A DNA stretch of 64,000 bases. Origin: JAGOBP01 sp046328575. GTDB taxonomy: Bacteria; Chloroflexota; Anaerolineae; Fen-1058. The DNA lies in the NCBI GenBank assembly GCA_046328575.1, contig JAXLWI010000021.1:1-64000 (forward strand), given 5' to 3'. A model generated the notes under the pieces. That model ran no database searches. It was not told the origin of the DNA and worked only from the letters and a program-made list of their open reading frames with translations. How positions within the stretch are numbered: the stretch's first letter is position 1; the number at the start of each line of letters is the position of its first letter. This document shows positions 57,001-64,000 of this stretch, piece by piece. A program made the position numbers and the translations under genes.

Positions 57001-60000
57001 CATTGACACTGGCTGACCCAAAATTCGGATTGGTCGTGATGGCGTAACTCAGCGTGTCGTTGGTATCGGGATCCGTCGCCGAGATTGTGCCGTTGGCGGA
57101 CGTATCCTCGCTGGTTGAAGCCGTCGCATCGTTAGCAGTCGGCGCGTCATTGTCGGCGGTGACGCTGATGGTGACCCGCGCCGGATCGGAATGACTGCCC
57201 GTATCGGTGACAGTGATGGTGAAGACCGCCGTGTAGTTTGCCGTCCGATTAGTTGGCGTATAGACCCAGGCGCCCGTGCTCGCGTTGATGTTGGCTGAAC
57301 CGTAATTGGGATTGGTCGTGATCGCATAACTCAGCGTGTCGTTGGTATCGAGATCAGTCGCCGAGATCGTGCCGTTGGCGGACGTATCCTCGTTCGTCGA
57401 AGCCGTCGCGTCGTTGGCCGTCAGCGCGTCGTTGTCGGCGGTGACGTTGATGGTGACACGCGCCGGATCAGAATGGCTGCCCGTATCCGTGACGGTGACC
57501 GTGAAGATGGCCGTGTAGTTCGCCGTGCGATTGACCGGCGTGTATGACCAGGCCCCTGTTGAAGCGTTGATGGTGGCTGAGCCGTAGTTTGGATTGGTCG
57601 TGATGGCGTAACTCAGCGAGTCGTTGGTATCGGGATCGGTGGCCAAGATAGTGCCATTGGTAGCCGTATCTTCATTGGTAGAGGCTGAAGCATCGTTGGC
57701 GGTTGGCGCGTCATTTTCGGCTGAAACCTCGATCGAGACGCGGGCTGGATCGCTGTGGCTGGCACTATCGGTGACGGTGACGGTGAACACGGCGGTGTAA
57801 TCGGCCATGCGATTGATGGGCGTGTACGTCCACGCCCCGGTCGCCGAGTTGATCGTCGCCGTGCCGAGATTAGGATTGGTCGTGATGGCGTAACTCAGCG
57901 TGTCGTTCGTATCGGGATCGGTGGCCGCGATCGTGCCGTTGAGCACGTCATCCTCATCAGTAGAGGCGTTGACGTCACTCGCTGTAACCGGATCGTTATC
58001 GGCCGAGACGCTGACGGTGATGCGAACTGGATCGGTGTGACTGCCCGTGTCCGCCGCTGTGAGTGTGAAGACGGCGGTGTAGTTGCCCATCCGATTGGCA
58101 GGTGTATACGTCCACGCACCGGTTGAACTGTTGACGCTGGCGGAACCGAAGGTCGGATTGGTCGTGACCGAAAAACTCGTCGTGTCATTGGTGTCGAGAT
58201 CAGTCGCCGTGATGGTGCCAGTTGCGGCGGTGTCCTCGTTCGTTGACGTGGCGACATCGGCGCTGGCCGTCAGCGGATCATTGTCCGCCGTGACGTTTAC
58301 GGTGATCGTTGCCGGGTCGCTGCGGCCGCCTGCATCAGTGGCCGTCGCCGTGAAGACAGCGATGTAGTTCGCCGTTCGATTGGTGGGCGTGTAGATCCAC
58401 GCGGCAGTCGTCGCATTGATGCTGGCCGTGCCGAGCGTGGGTTGAGTTGTGATCGCGTAACTCAATGCATCGTTCGTGTCGGGATCGCTGGCGGCGAGTG
58501 TGCCGATTGCAGTCGTGTCTTCATTGGTTGAGGTCGCCGCATCGTTGGCCGTCGGCGCGTCGTTATCGGCTGTAACGTTGACGGTAATCGTCGCCGCGCC
58601 GGAATGAGCGGCGGTGTCTGCGATGGTGACGGTGAAGATCGCGGTATAGTTCGCCGTCCGATTGGTGGGCGTGTAGATCCAGGTGCCCGTGGTGGTGTTC
58701 ACACTGGCGTTGCCATAAGCGGGGCTGCCCGTCAGTGAGTAAGTCAGTGTGTCGTTGGAGTCCGGATCGCTGGCGATGGTCTTGGCCTGTATCGACGCAT
58801 CTTCGGTCGTCGTTGTGACTGCGTCCGTCGCCGTCAAGGGATCGTTATCGGCGGTGACGTTCACGGTGATGTGCCCGATCGCGAGCAGACTGCCATCACT
58901 GACGGTGTACGTGAAGACATCACTGTAATTCGCGGTGCGATTGGCCGGCGTGTAAACGATCGCTTGCGTACCGTCGAGTGCAGCGTGCCCGTAAGTAAGT
59001 GGGCCAATTGCTGCAATGGACAGGACGTCGCCATTCGCATCTGCATCGTTCGCCAGCGGATGAATAGTGATCGCCGCATCTTCAGTGGTGGTCTCCACGT
59101 CATCGACGGGCACCGGCGCGGCGTTTCTAAGCGTGATGTTCACCGTGCTGATCTTTGGCTCGACCAGATCGGTGGCGGTGGCAGAAGCCGAGTTGGCGAT
59201 GATGGTATTGGCGGCCAACGGCGACCCGATTGTGGCCGGCAGCGTAATGGTCACTTTTTCCCCGACGGCTAGCTGCAGCCCGCTGACTAATGTCGGCGGC
59301 GTGCCGAGCGTGCCCGCGCCGGGCGGATCAAGCGTGATCGGGCCGAGGGTTAATCGGCTGTCGATCGCATCCGAAACAACGGCGTCGCGCGCCGTGGAAA
59401 AGCCGATGTTCTGCACGGTGATCGTATAAGTGATCAATTGACCGGGTAGTGGATGACTGTCGTTGACAACCTTGATCGGCAGCAAGTCCACGTACTGCAC
59501 CTCAAACGCACCGAGATCACAGCCGTCGGCGGTGTTCGCGATGTCGGGAATATCGATCGGGCGGGAGTAACCGCGCTGATCGGTGGTGACGCCAAGGCAG
59601 CTGCCCGCATCGATGGCGGGACTGCCGCTTTGTAGCGCGTGGGTCTGCGTGCCGCCACCGTTATTCTGAAGCGGACCTAAGTGTGGATCGCCTGGCAAAG
59701 TGGCGTTGCAAGTGTTGTCTTCAATAAGTGTGATCGTCGTTGTGATGGTGCCGGAATAAACCCCACACTCTGTACTCGCCAGGCTATTGGCAACAATGGA
59801 ATTGGACACCTCCAGCATGGTGTCGGTAATTGTGCCGGTGAGATAAATGCCGCCGCCGAGGCGAGCCGTATTGCTGGTGATCGTAGTGTAGTTGAGGGTG
59901 ATCGCACCGTCGTAGTCGTGGATGCCGCCGCCGTTAGCGGCTGTGGTGTTGCCACTGAAGGTGCTATTCTCGATCACGATCGCGCCTTCGGTGTTGTCCA

Positions 60001-61027
60001 GTCCGCCGCCGCCGTAGTCAGTGCCCTGCGCCGTGTTCCCATTGATCGTGCTGTGGGTGATCGTGAGAACTCCGGCATTTTCAATGCCACCGCCGTCTTC
60101 AGTCGTCTGATTGGCGTTAAGCGTTGAGTATTCCAGCGTCAGCGTGCCCGACATCATGTTGACGAGCCCGCCGCCGAATGTATCGTTGGCACTATTGCCG
60201 GTCGCCGTGCTGTAGGCCATTACCAGCGAACCATTGTTGTAGATGCCGCCGCCGCCGCCGTATGAATAACCGGTCGCCGTGTTGTTGAGGATTTGGCTCT
60301 GAGTGATGATGGCGGTCTGTTGATTGCAGATGCCGCCGCCGCCATACGGCCCGTACGTGGACGTGGTATGCACTTGATTGCCGCTGATCGTGCTGGCTTC
60401 TACGCGGAGCGTGCCCGCGTTGTAAATGCCACCGCCGCCCGCGGAGTAATAAACGTCGGCGTTGTTGCTGATGGTGCTGCGCGTTACGGTTAAAGCTCCG
60501 GAGTTGTAAATGCCGCCGCCGCCTCGATTCATAACCCCGACTGAGGATCCATCCACGCGGCTCTGCGTCACGACACTCTCCACCAGCGCAAGCGAGCCTG
60601 CGTTGTAGATTGCGCCGCCACTCGCATTGTTAATGTAGCCGTTGGCGATCGTCAACCCCGAGATGGTCACGACGCCCGCGCTGCCCACGTTGAAGATGCG
60701 GCGCGCATTGTTGCCGCTGATCGTCAAATCACCGGCGCCCAGCCCGGCGATGGATAAGCGCTTATTAATCGACAACTCGCTGCTAGTCAGCGTGATCGTC
60801 GCGCCGCGCAAACTGGGATCAAAGACAATGGTGTCACCTGCTGCCGCACTGCTGATCGCCTGCCGCAGCGAGCCGGTGCCGCTATCGTTGGTGTTAGTGA
60901 CGGTGATGGTCGCGGCGCGAAGTTCTTGAACGGACAGGAACCCCCACGTCAGTCCCACCAACATCACGGCGATTGCACCGATCTTACCGAAGGAACTCAG
61001 CGATTGAAGCCAGGGCCGTTGGCACAT
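54017..61027 (-). CDS. giant secreted beta-helix / cadherin-like repeat protein inside the NRPS operon
   Basis: A 2336-residue exported protein. The start at 61027 is chosen because AGGAGAG lies 7 bases upstream; a reading 32 residues longer has no such site. Parts in order: signal peptide about 1-40 (IGAIAVMLVGLTWGF, then ELRA); a right-handed beta-helix-like region about 41-510 that opens with a SLRQAI...GDTI block and is rich in GGGIYN and NNG turns, as in polymorphic outer-surface proteins; one DUF11 domain about 515-625; 17 tandem cadherin-like repeats of about 94 residues with the acidic DPDTNDTLSY motif, likely calcium sites; a putative-Ig-like domain of about 95 residues; and the tail VYLPLITRN. 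No catalytic motif is seen. It starts 109 bases after NRPS1 and ends 10 bases before NRPS2, so it is co-transcribed with the synthetases. An adhesin or matrix role is inferred. Confidence 0.85.
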   Translation of the reverse strand: MCQRPWLQSLSSFGKIGAIAVMLVGLTWGFLSVQELRAATITVTNTNDSGTGSLRQAISSAAAGDTIVFDPSLRGATITLTSSELSINKRLSIAGLGAGDLTISGNNARRIFNVGSAGVVTISGLTIANGYINNASGGAIYNAGSLALVESVVTQSRVDGSSVGVMNRGGGGIYNSGALTVTRSTISNNADVYYSAGGGGIYNAGTLRVEASTISGNQVHTTSTYGPYGGGGICNQQTAIITQSQILNNTATGYSYGGGGGIYNNGSLVMAYSTATGNSANDTFGGGLVNMMSGTLTLEYSTLNANQTTEDGGGIENAGVLTITHSTINGNTAQGTDYGGGGLDNTEGAIVIENSTFSGNTTAANGGGIHDYDGAITLNYTTITSNTARLGGGIYLTGTITDTMLEVSNSIVANSLASTECGVYSGTITTTITLIEDNTCNATLPGDPHLGPLQNNGGGTQTHALQSGSPAIDAGSCLGVTTDQRGYSRPIDIPDIANTADGCDLGAFEVQYVDLLPIKVVNDSHPLPGQLITYTITVQNIGFSTARDAVVSDAIDSRLTLGPITLDPPGAGTLGTPPTLVSGLQLAVGEKVTITLPATIGSPLAANTIIANSASATATDLVEPKISTVNITLRNAAPVPVDDVETTTEDAAITIHPLANDADANGDVLSIAAIGPLTYGHAALDGTQAIVYTPANRTANYSDVFTYTVSDGSLLAIGHITVNVTADNDPLTATDAVTTTTEDASIQAKTIASDPDSNDTLTYSLTGSPAYGNASVNTTTGTWIYTPTNRTANYTAIFTVTIADTAAHSGAATITVNVTADNDAPTANDAATSTNEDTTAIGTLAASDPDTNDALSYAITTQPTLGTASINATTAAWIYTPTNRTANYIAVFTATATDAGGRSDPATITVNVTADNDPLTASADVATSTNEDTAATGTITATDLDTNDTTSFSVTTNPTFGSASVNSSTGAWTYTPANRMGNYTAVFTLTAADTGSHTDPVRITVSVSADNDPVTASDVNASTDEDDVLNGTIAATDPDTNDTLSYAITTNPNLGTATINSATGAWTYTPINRMADYTAVFTVTVTDSASHSDPARVSIEVSAENDAPTANDASASTNEDTATNGTILATDPDTNDSLSYAITTNPNYGSATINASTGAWSYTPVNRTANYTAIFTVTVTDTGSHSDPARVTINVTADNDALTANDATASTNEDTSANGTISATDLDTNDTLSYAITTNPNYGSANINASTGAWVYTPTNRTANYTAVFTITVTDTGSHSDPARVTISVTADNDAPTANDATASTSEDTSANGTISATDPDTNDTLSYAITTNPNFGSASVNASTGAWTYTPINRTANYTAIFTVTVTDSASHSDPARVTVSVTADNDGPTANDATASTTEDMANTGTIVASDPDTNDTLSYAVTANPNFGAASINANTGAWIYTPTNRMANYTAIFTITVTDLGGRSDPGRVTINVTADNDPVTANDVMTSTNEDTSTNGTITATDPDTNDTLSYAITANPNFGTASINASTGAWTYTPINRMADYTAVFTVTVTDSATHSDTARVTINVDADNDAPTANDATASTNEDTSANGTIAATDPDTNDTLSYAITTNPNYGTATINSTTGAWTYNPINRRANYTAIFTVTVTDSAAHSDPARVTVSVTADNDSPTLGNTTVSTSEDTPHSDTAVATDPDTDDTLRYAITTNPNYGAANINASTGAWTYTPINRTANYTAIFTMTVTDLGGRSDPGRVTVNVTADNDAVTANNVNTSTNEDTVINGTITANDPDVNDTLSYALTTGPNFGSATVNASTGAWTYTPINRMADYTAVFTITVADTGGHTAPARVTIAVDADNDWPNADNTTASTNEDTPRSGTLTATDPDTDDTLSYAITTNPVYGSANINASTGVWTYTPINRRANYTAVFTVTVTDSASHSDSARVTINVTADNDAPTANDATSSTNEDTAANGTITATDPDTDDTLSYSVTTNPTYGSAVVNSGTGTWTYTPANRTASYTDVFTVTVSDTGSHTDAARITINVSADNDPVSASPANVNTNEDTTVSRTLIVTDPDTNDVLHYTVSGQPSIGVAAIGATTGVWVYTPTNRMGSYTVVFTLTVADTAAHTATAAITITVTADNDAPINANISATTTEDMAVNGPASATDPDTDDQLRYAITGLPTIGSASVNTVTGAWIYTPTNRTANYAAEFTLAAIDTVGHHAFALVTINVTADNDAPRFVSSPITIASPGAGYAYDVLVADNDTDATFTIASVTKPAWLTLIDHGDGTATLSGTPDDHDSGAHTVELRVTDNGGQAVTQRFSITVGVHVYLPLITRN
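54335..59125 (-). repeat. 17 tandem cadherin-like repeats, period about 282 bases
   Basis: The block encodes 1597 residues in 17 units of about 94. Each unit runs from DND[AP] through STNEDT, a D-P-D-T-N-D-T-L-S-Y core, STGAWTYTPINR, NYTAIFTVTVTD and SHSDPARVT to the next DND. The central copies (about 55100-57900) are the most alike and the outer ones more diverged, the pattern expected when arrays expand and homogenise from the middle. Confidence 0.9.
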
Positions 61028-61136
61028 GTAAATCTCTCCTGCGTAGCGTGCCGTACACCAACCCGATCGGCCTTCGGACCTTGAAAGTCGTCTGCCGGTT
61101 TCACCAGGGTGCGTGTCCCACATTTCCAGACGCGAG

Positions 61137-64000
61137 TTATGCTCCTATGCCGGTGTGCATCATCTGCCGCGCTTCGTCGTCAGAGAGATGTTCAAGTTCA
61201 GCCAACAAACGCTCTACGTCTTCGTGATCTGCCACTTGTTCGGCCTGATGTTGCGCGATGACGACGGCTAACTGTTCAATCGTTGGTGCTTCAAACACAC
61301 TGCGTACCGGCACCTCCACTTCGAACTCAGTGCGCAGCCGGGAGACCAGCTGCGTCGCCAGCAGTGAATGGCCGCCCAGTTCAAAGAAGTTGGCGTCGAT
61401 GCTGACGCGTTCGACCTTCAACAGCTCGCTCCAAATTCGACTGAGTGTTTCTTCAACGGGTGTGCGAGGTGCTGTAAAAGTCTGCGATTCATCGACGTGC
61501 GATGCAGGCGCTGGCAGTGCGCGCCGATCGACTTTGCCGCTTATCCCGATCGGCAGGGCGTCCAGCCGCGTAATCGACGTTGGCAGCATGTGCGCGGGCA
61601 AGCGCTCTTTCAGCCAGTTGCGCAGCTCGGCGGATGTCACTGTCTGTCCGTCGCGTGTGACGACGTAGGCTGCCAACTGTTGGTCGGCGCGCCACACGAC
61701 GACGGTCTCGCGCACCGCGGGATGCTGACTCAGCGTCGCTTCAATCTCGCCCAACTCAACGCGCATGCCGCGAATCTTGATCTGGTTGTCGAGGCGGCCC
61801 AGAAATTCGATCTGACCGTCGCGGCGATAACGGGCGAAGTCGCCGGTCTTGTACAGACGACGGTCCGCCGTCTCTCGTTCTTCATCAACAACGGGATTGG
61901 TGATGAATTTCTCCGCCGTTAACTTAGGTTGATTGAGGTAGCCACGGGCTATGCCCAAACCACCCAAATGCAATTCACCTGGAACCCCGATCGGTGTGAG
62001 CTGGCCCGCGCGATCGAGAATGTAGGCAGTGCGATCTGGCAGCGATCGGCCGATCGGCACGTGCTGGCGCGCGAGGAGTTCGTCGAGTGATTCAGGCACT
62101 TCAAAGGTCATAGCTGTGATCGTCGTTTCAGTTGGGCCATAGGCGTTGAGGAAACGCGCCTTACCTAGCGGTGTCTGTCGCCACATGCGCAACTGATCGG
62201 GCAGCACCACATCGCCGCCAATGATGACGAGACGCAGCTGTGAATTCGGCGCGAGGCCATCTGGTTGCGACCATGCTTGCAGCCACTGCTGCCAGTATGC
62301 GGGCGGCACATTCACCACCGTCAACTGGTGCTGCGCTACAAACTGATTGAACTCGCGCCCGCCCAGTAACTCCGAGCCGCGCACCACCAACGTCGCGCCG
62401 ACGCTGAGCGCAGTGATGATCTGTTCGAGCGATGCATCGAAGTTCAGCGACGCAAATTGCAACACACGATCGACCGCAGTCAGTTCGAAGTGCTGCGCCA
62501 TCACGCGGCAGTGATCGGCGATGGCGGCGTGCGAAATCACCACACCCTTCGGTTCGCCAGTGGAGCCAGAGGTGTAGAGAATGTAAGCCAAATCGTCGGG
62601 CGCGAGATCGACAATCGGGTTGGCACTGACCTCGCTCGTCCACGTGTCTGCATCGAGGCAGACGTAGTGGAGATCGGACAGCGCTACTCGAGCGCGCAGC
62701 GGTTGTTGCGTGACGACGATGCGAATACCCGCGTCATTGAGCATAAACGCGAGGCGTTCAGCAGGATACGCCGGATCGAGCGGTACGTACGCGCCACCCG
62801 CCTTGAGGATACCGAGCAAGCCCACGATCATGTCGAGTGAACGTTCGACACACAAGCCGATCGGCGCATTGGGCTTCACGCCCAACTGTTGCAAATGATG
62901 AGCCAATTGGTTGACGCGGCCATTCACCTCCCGATAGGTGAGCTGCTGGCGATCGAGTACCAACGCCACCGCATCCGGTGTCCGATCGGCCTGCGCTTCA
63001 AACTGATGCTGGATGAAAGGCGCCGGTCGATCGATTTGAGGCGCGCGCGGCTGCCAGTCCACCAGCAATCGATATCGTTCCGTTGCCGTCAACACGGGCA
63101 GGGTGGCAATCGACTGATCGGGATTGGCGCAGATTCCTTCCAGCAACACTTGCAAGTGTTCCAACATCCGCGTAATGGTCTCGGCGTCGAACAAATCGGA
63201 GTTGTACTCCAATAGCGCCAGTAGTTCGTCGTCGGCTTCGCCCATCAGCAGCGACAGATCAAACGGCACCACACGCTGTGGCAAAGGCTGCGCCTCCAAC
63301 GTCAGATCGCCCAATGTCAGTGTGTGGCCCGGTTCGCTGAACGCCAGTGTTGTCATCATGCGGCTGTCGATGAGGCGCGTGGTCTTCTGCCACGCGAACA
63401 TGACCTGAAACAGCGGCGACCGGCTGAGATCGCGCGCGGGCTGCAAGCGCTCGACGAGCATCGATAACGGATAGGTATCGTGTTGGAACGCGGCCAGCAC
63501 CGTTAGCTGAGTGCGTTTAAGTAGTTCGATAAACGTCGGCGTGTTTGACAGATCGGCTTTCAGCGGCACGCTGTTGACGAAGTAGCCGATGGCATCGGCC
63601 CACTGTTGCGTGCGGCTGGCTTTAGGGTAACCGATCAGAAACTCGCTCTGACCACTATAGCGCTGAAGCAGCACTTCAAATGCAGTCAACAACACGACGT
63701 GCAGACTGGTGTCGTGCGCCTTGGCGATGGCGGCTAGTTGGCGGCTGATATGCGTCGGCAGGCGCCGCGTGATCGCCGCGCCGTGATAAGTCTGCACAGC
63801 GGGCCGTGGTCGATCGGTGGGCAGATCGAGGACGGGCAATTCGCCGGAAAGTTGATCGCGCCAGTAACTCCACAACCGATCGCCTTCCGCGCCGCTTAGG
63901 AGATCGCTTTGCTGTCGAACGAAATCGGCGTAGCGGGCGCGCACAGGTTTGAGCGTGCAGAGTTCGCCGCGCGCTTCGGCCGGATAGAAGCGACCGAATT
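61137..64000 (-). CDS. NRPS1, partial C-A-T module (5' end beyond window)
   Basis: The frame is open to the right edge (codons from 63998 downward), so the first part of the protein is missing; a GTG at 63944 lies inside a C domain and is not a start. Visible are the C-terminal two-thirds of a C domain (RARYADFVRQQ, LPVLDLPTDRPRPAVQTY), A (YTSGSTGEPKG; FDASLEQ about 520 residues from the edge; GPTETTITA; GKVDRRALP) and T (GGHS). The tail VERLLAELEHLSDDEARQM is a probable docking helix for NRPS2. The A code reads D-A-E-N-I-G-A-I-T-K; it shares the acidic position 239 with the published Lys (DAESIGSVCK) and Orn (DMENLGLINK) codes, so a basic substrate is suggested with low certainty. The number of modules upstream is unknown. 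Confidence 0.93.
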   Translation of the reverse strand, partial: FGRFYPAEARGELCTLKPVRARYADFVRQQSDLLSGAEGDRLWSYWRDQLSGELPVLDLPTDRPRPAVQTYHGAAITRRLPTHISRQLAAIAKAHDTSLHVVLLTAFEVLLQRYSGQSEFLIGYPKASRTQQWADAIGYFVNSVPLKADLSNTPTFIELLKRTQLTVLAAFQHDTYPLSMLVERLQPARDLSRSPLFQVMFAWQKTTRLIDSRMMTTLAFSEPGHTLTLGDLTLEAQPLPQRVVPFDLSLLMGEADDELLALLEYNSDLFDAETITRMLEHLQVLLEGICANPDQSIATLPVLTATERYRLLVDWQPRAPQIDRPAPFIQHQFEAQADRTPDAVALVLDRQQLTYREVNGRVNQLAHHLQQLGVKPNAPIGLCVERSLDMIVGLLGILKAGGAYVPLDPAYPAERLAFMLNDAGIRIVVTQQPLRARVALSDLHYVCLDADTWTSEVSANPIVDLAPDDLAYILYTSGSTGEPKGVVISHAAIADHCRVMAQHFELTAVDRVLQFASLNFDASLEQIITALSVGATLVVRGSELLGGREFNQFVAQHQLTVVNVPPAYWQQWLQAWSQPDGLAPNSQLRLVIIGGDVVLPDQLRMWRQTPLGKARFLNAYGPTETTITAMTFEVPESLDELLARQHVPIGRSLPDRTAYILDRAGQLTPIGVPGELHLGGLGIARGYLNQPKLTAEKFITNPVVDEERETADRRLYKTGDFARYRRDGQIEFLGRLDNQIKIRGMRVELGEIEATLSQHPAVRETVVVWRADQQLAAYVVTRDGQTVTSAELRNWLKERLPAHMLPTSITRLDALPIGISGKVDRRALPAPASHVDESQTFTAPRTPVEETLSRIWSELLKVERVSIDANFFELGGHSLLATQLVSRLRTEFEVEVPVRSVFEAPTIEQLAVVIAQHQAEQVADHEDVERLLAELEHLSDDEARQMMHTGIGA

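Noticed and set aside
61028..61123. A 32-residue longer N-terminus for the giant beta-helix/cadherin protein
   Set aside because: The extension is polar and would bury the signal peptide, while AGGAGAG fits the ATG at 61027.
13385..64000. Absence of an MbtH-like protein, tailoring enzymes or a regulator as evidence of a broken cluster
   Set aside because: I found none in the window, but the cluster continues beyond the right edge, so nothing can be concluded.

Overview
The window is a single-direction (all minus strand) secondary-metabolite locus of moderately GC-rich DNA. It is dominated by a non-ribosomal peptide synthetase (NRPS) assembly line of seven proteins, roughly 50 kb in all, with the 5' end of the first protein lying beyond the right edge. 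The likely source is a Chloroflexota bacterium. The reasons are two giant secreted proteins that end in a Y-L-P-[IL]-[VI]-[RT]-R type tail, a pattern I associate with exported proteins of Chloroflexia, and the abundance of DUF11, beta-helix and cadherin-like surface repeats. This assignment is an inference and I could not test it.

Layout in transcription order (high to low coordinates): NRPS1 (61137-64000, truncated, C-A-T); a 2336-residue secreted beta-helix/cadherin-repeat protein (54017-61027); NRPS2 (C-A-T-C-A-T-E); NRPS3 (C-A-T-C-A-T); NRPS4 (C-A-T-C-A-T-E); NRPS5 (C-A-T-C-A-T); NRPS6 (C-A-T-C-A-T-E); NRPS7 (C-A-T-TE); an MFS exporter; a type II thioesterase; and a 4'-phosphopantetheinyl transferase. 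From the giant protein to the transferase the genes overlap or are separated by no more than about 10 bases, so this stretch reads as one operon. After a 169-base gap come a 1773-residue secreted DUF11-repeat protein, a hairpin, a small membrane-anchored exported protein of unknown function, and an ABC ATPase / FtsX-type permease / HlyD-type lipoprotein adaptor set, the last of which runs off the left edge.

The enzymes work as a collinear line. Each A domain activates an amino acid, the transferase primes the T domains, three E domains invert residues, communication helices join the proteins, and the final TE releases the product. Twelve modules are visible. Reading ten-residue specificity codes by eye gives: basic(DAEN..)-Leu-D-basic(DTED..)-X-Phe-X-D-basic(DTED..)-X-Phe-Orn-D-Asn-X, possibly preceded by further residues. 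This would be a cationic, hydrophobic peptide with alternating D residues, in the broad style of gramicidin S/tyrocidine. The Leu, Phe, Asn and Orn calls rest on exact or near-exact matches to published codes; the others are open.

The most unusual points are the giant adhesin-like gene inside the NRPS operon, the threefold repetition of a two-protein unit, a nearly identical but mosaic A-T duplication, and heptanucleotide repeat arrays that occupy the same two loops of many A domains without breaking the frame.
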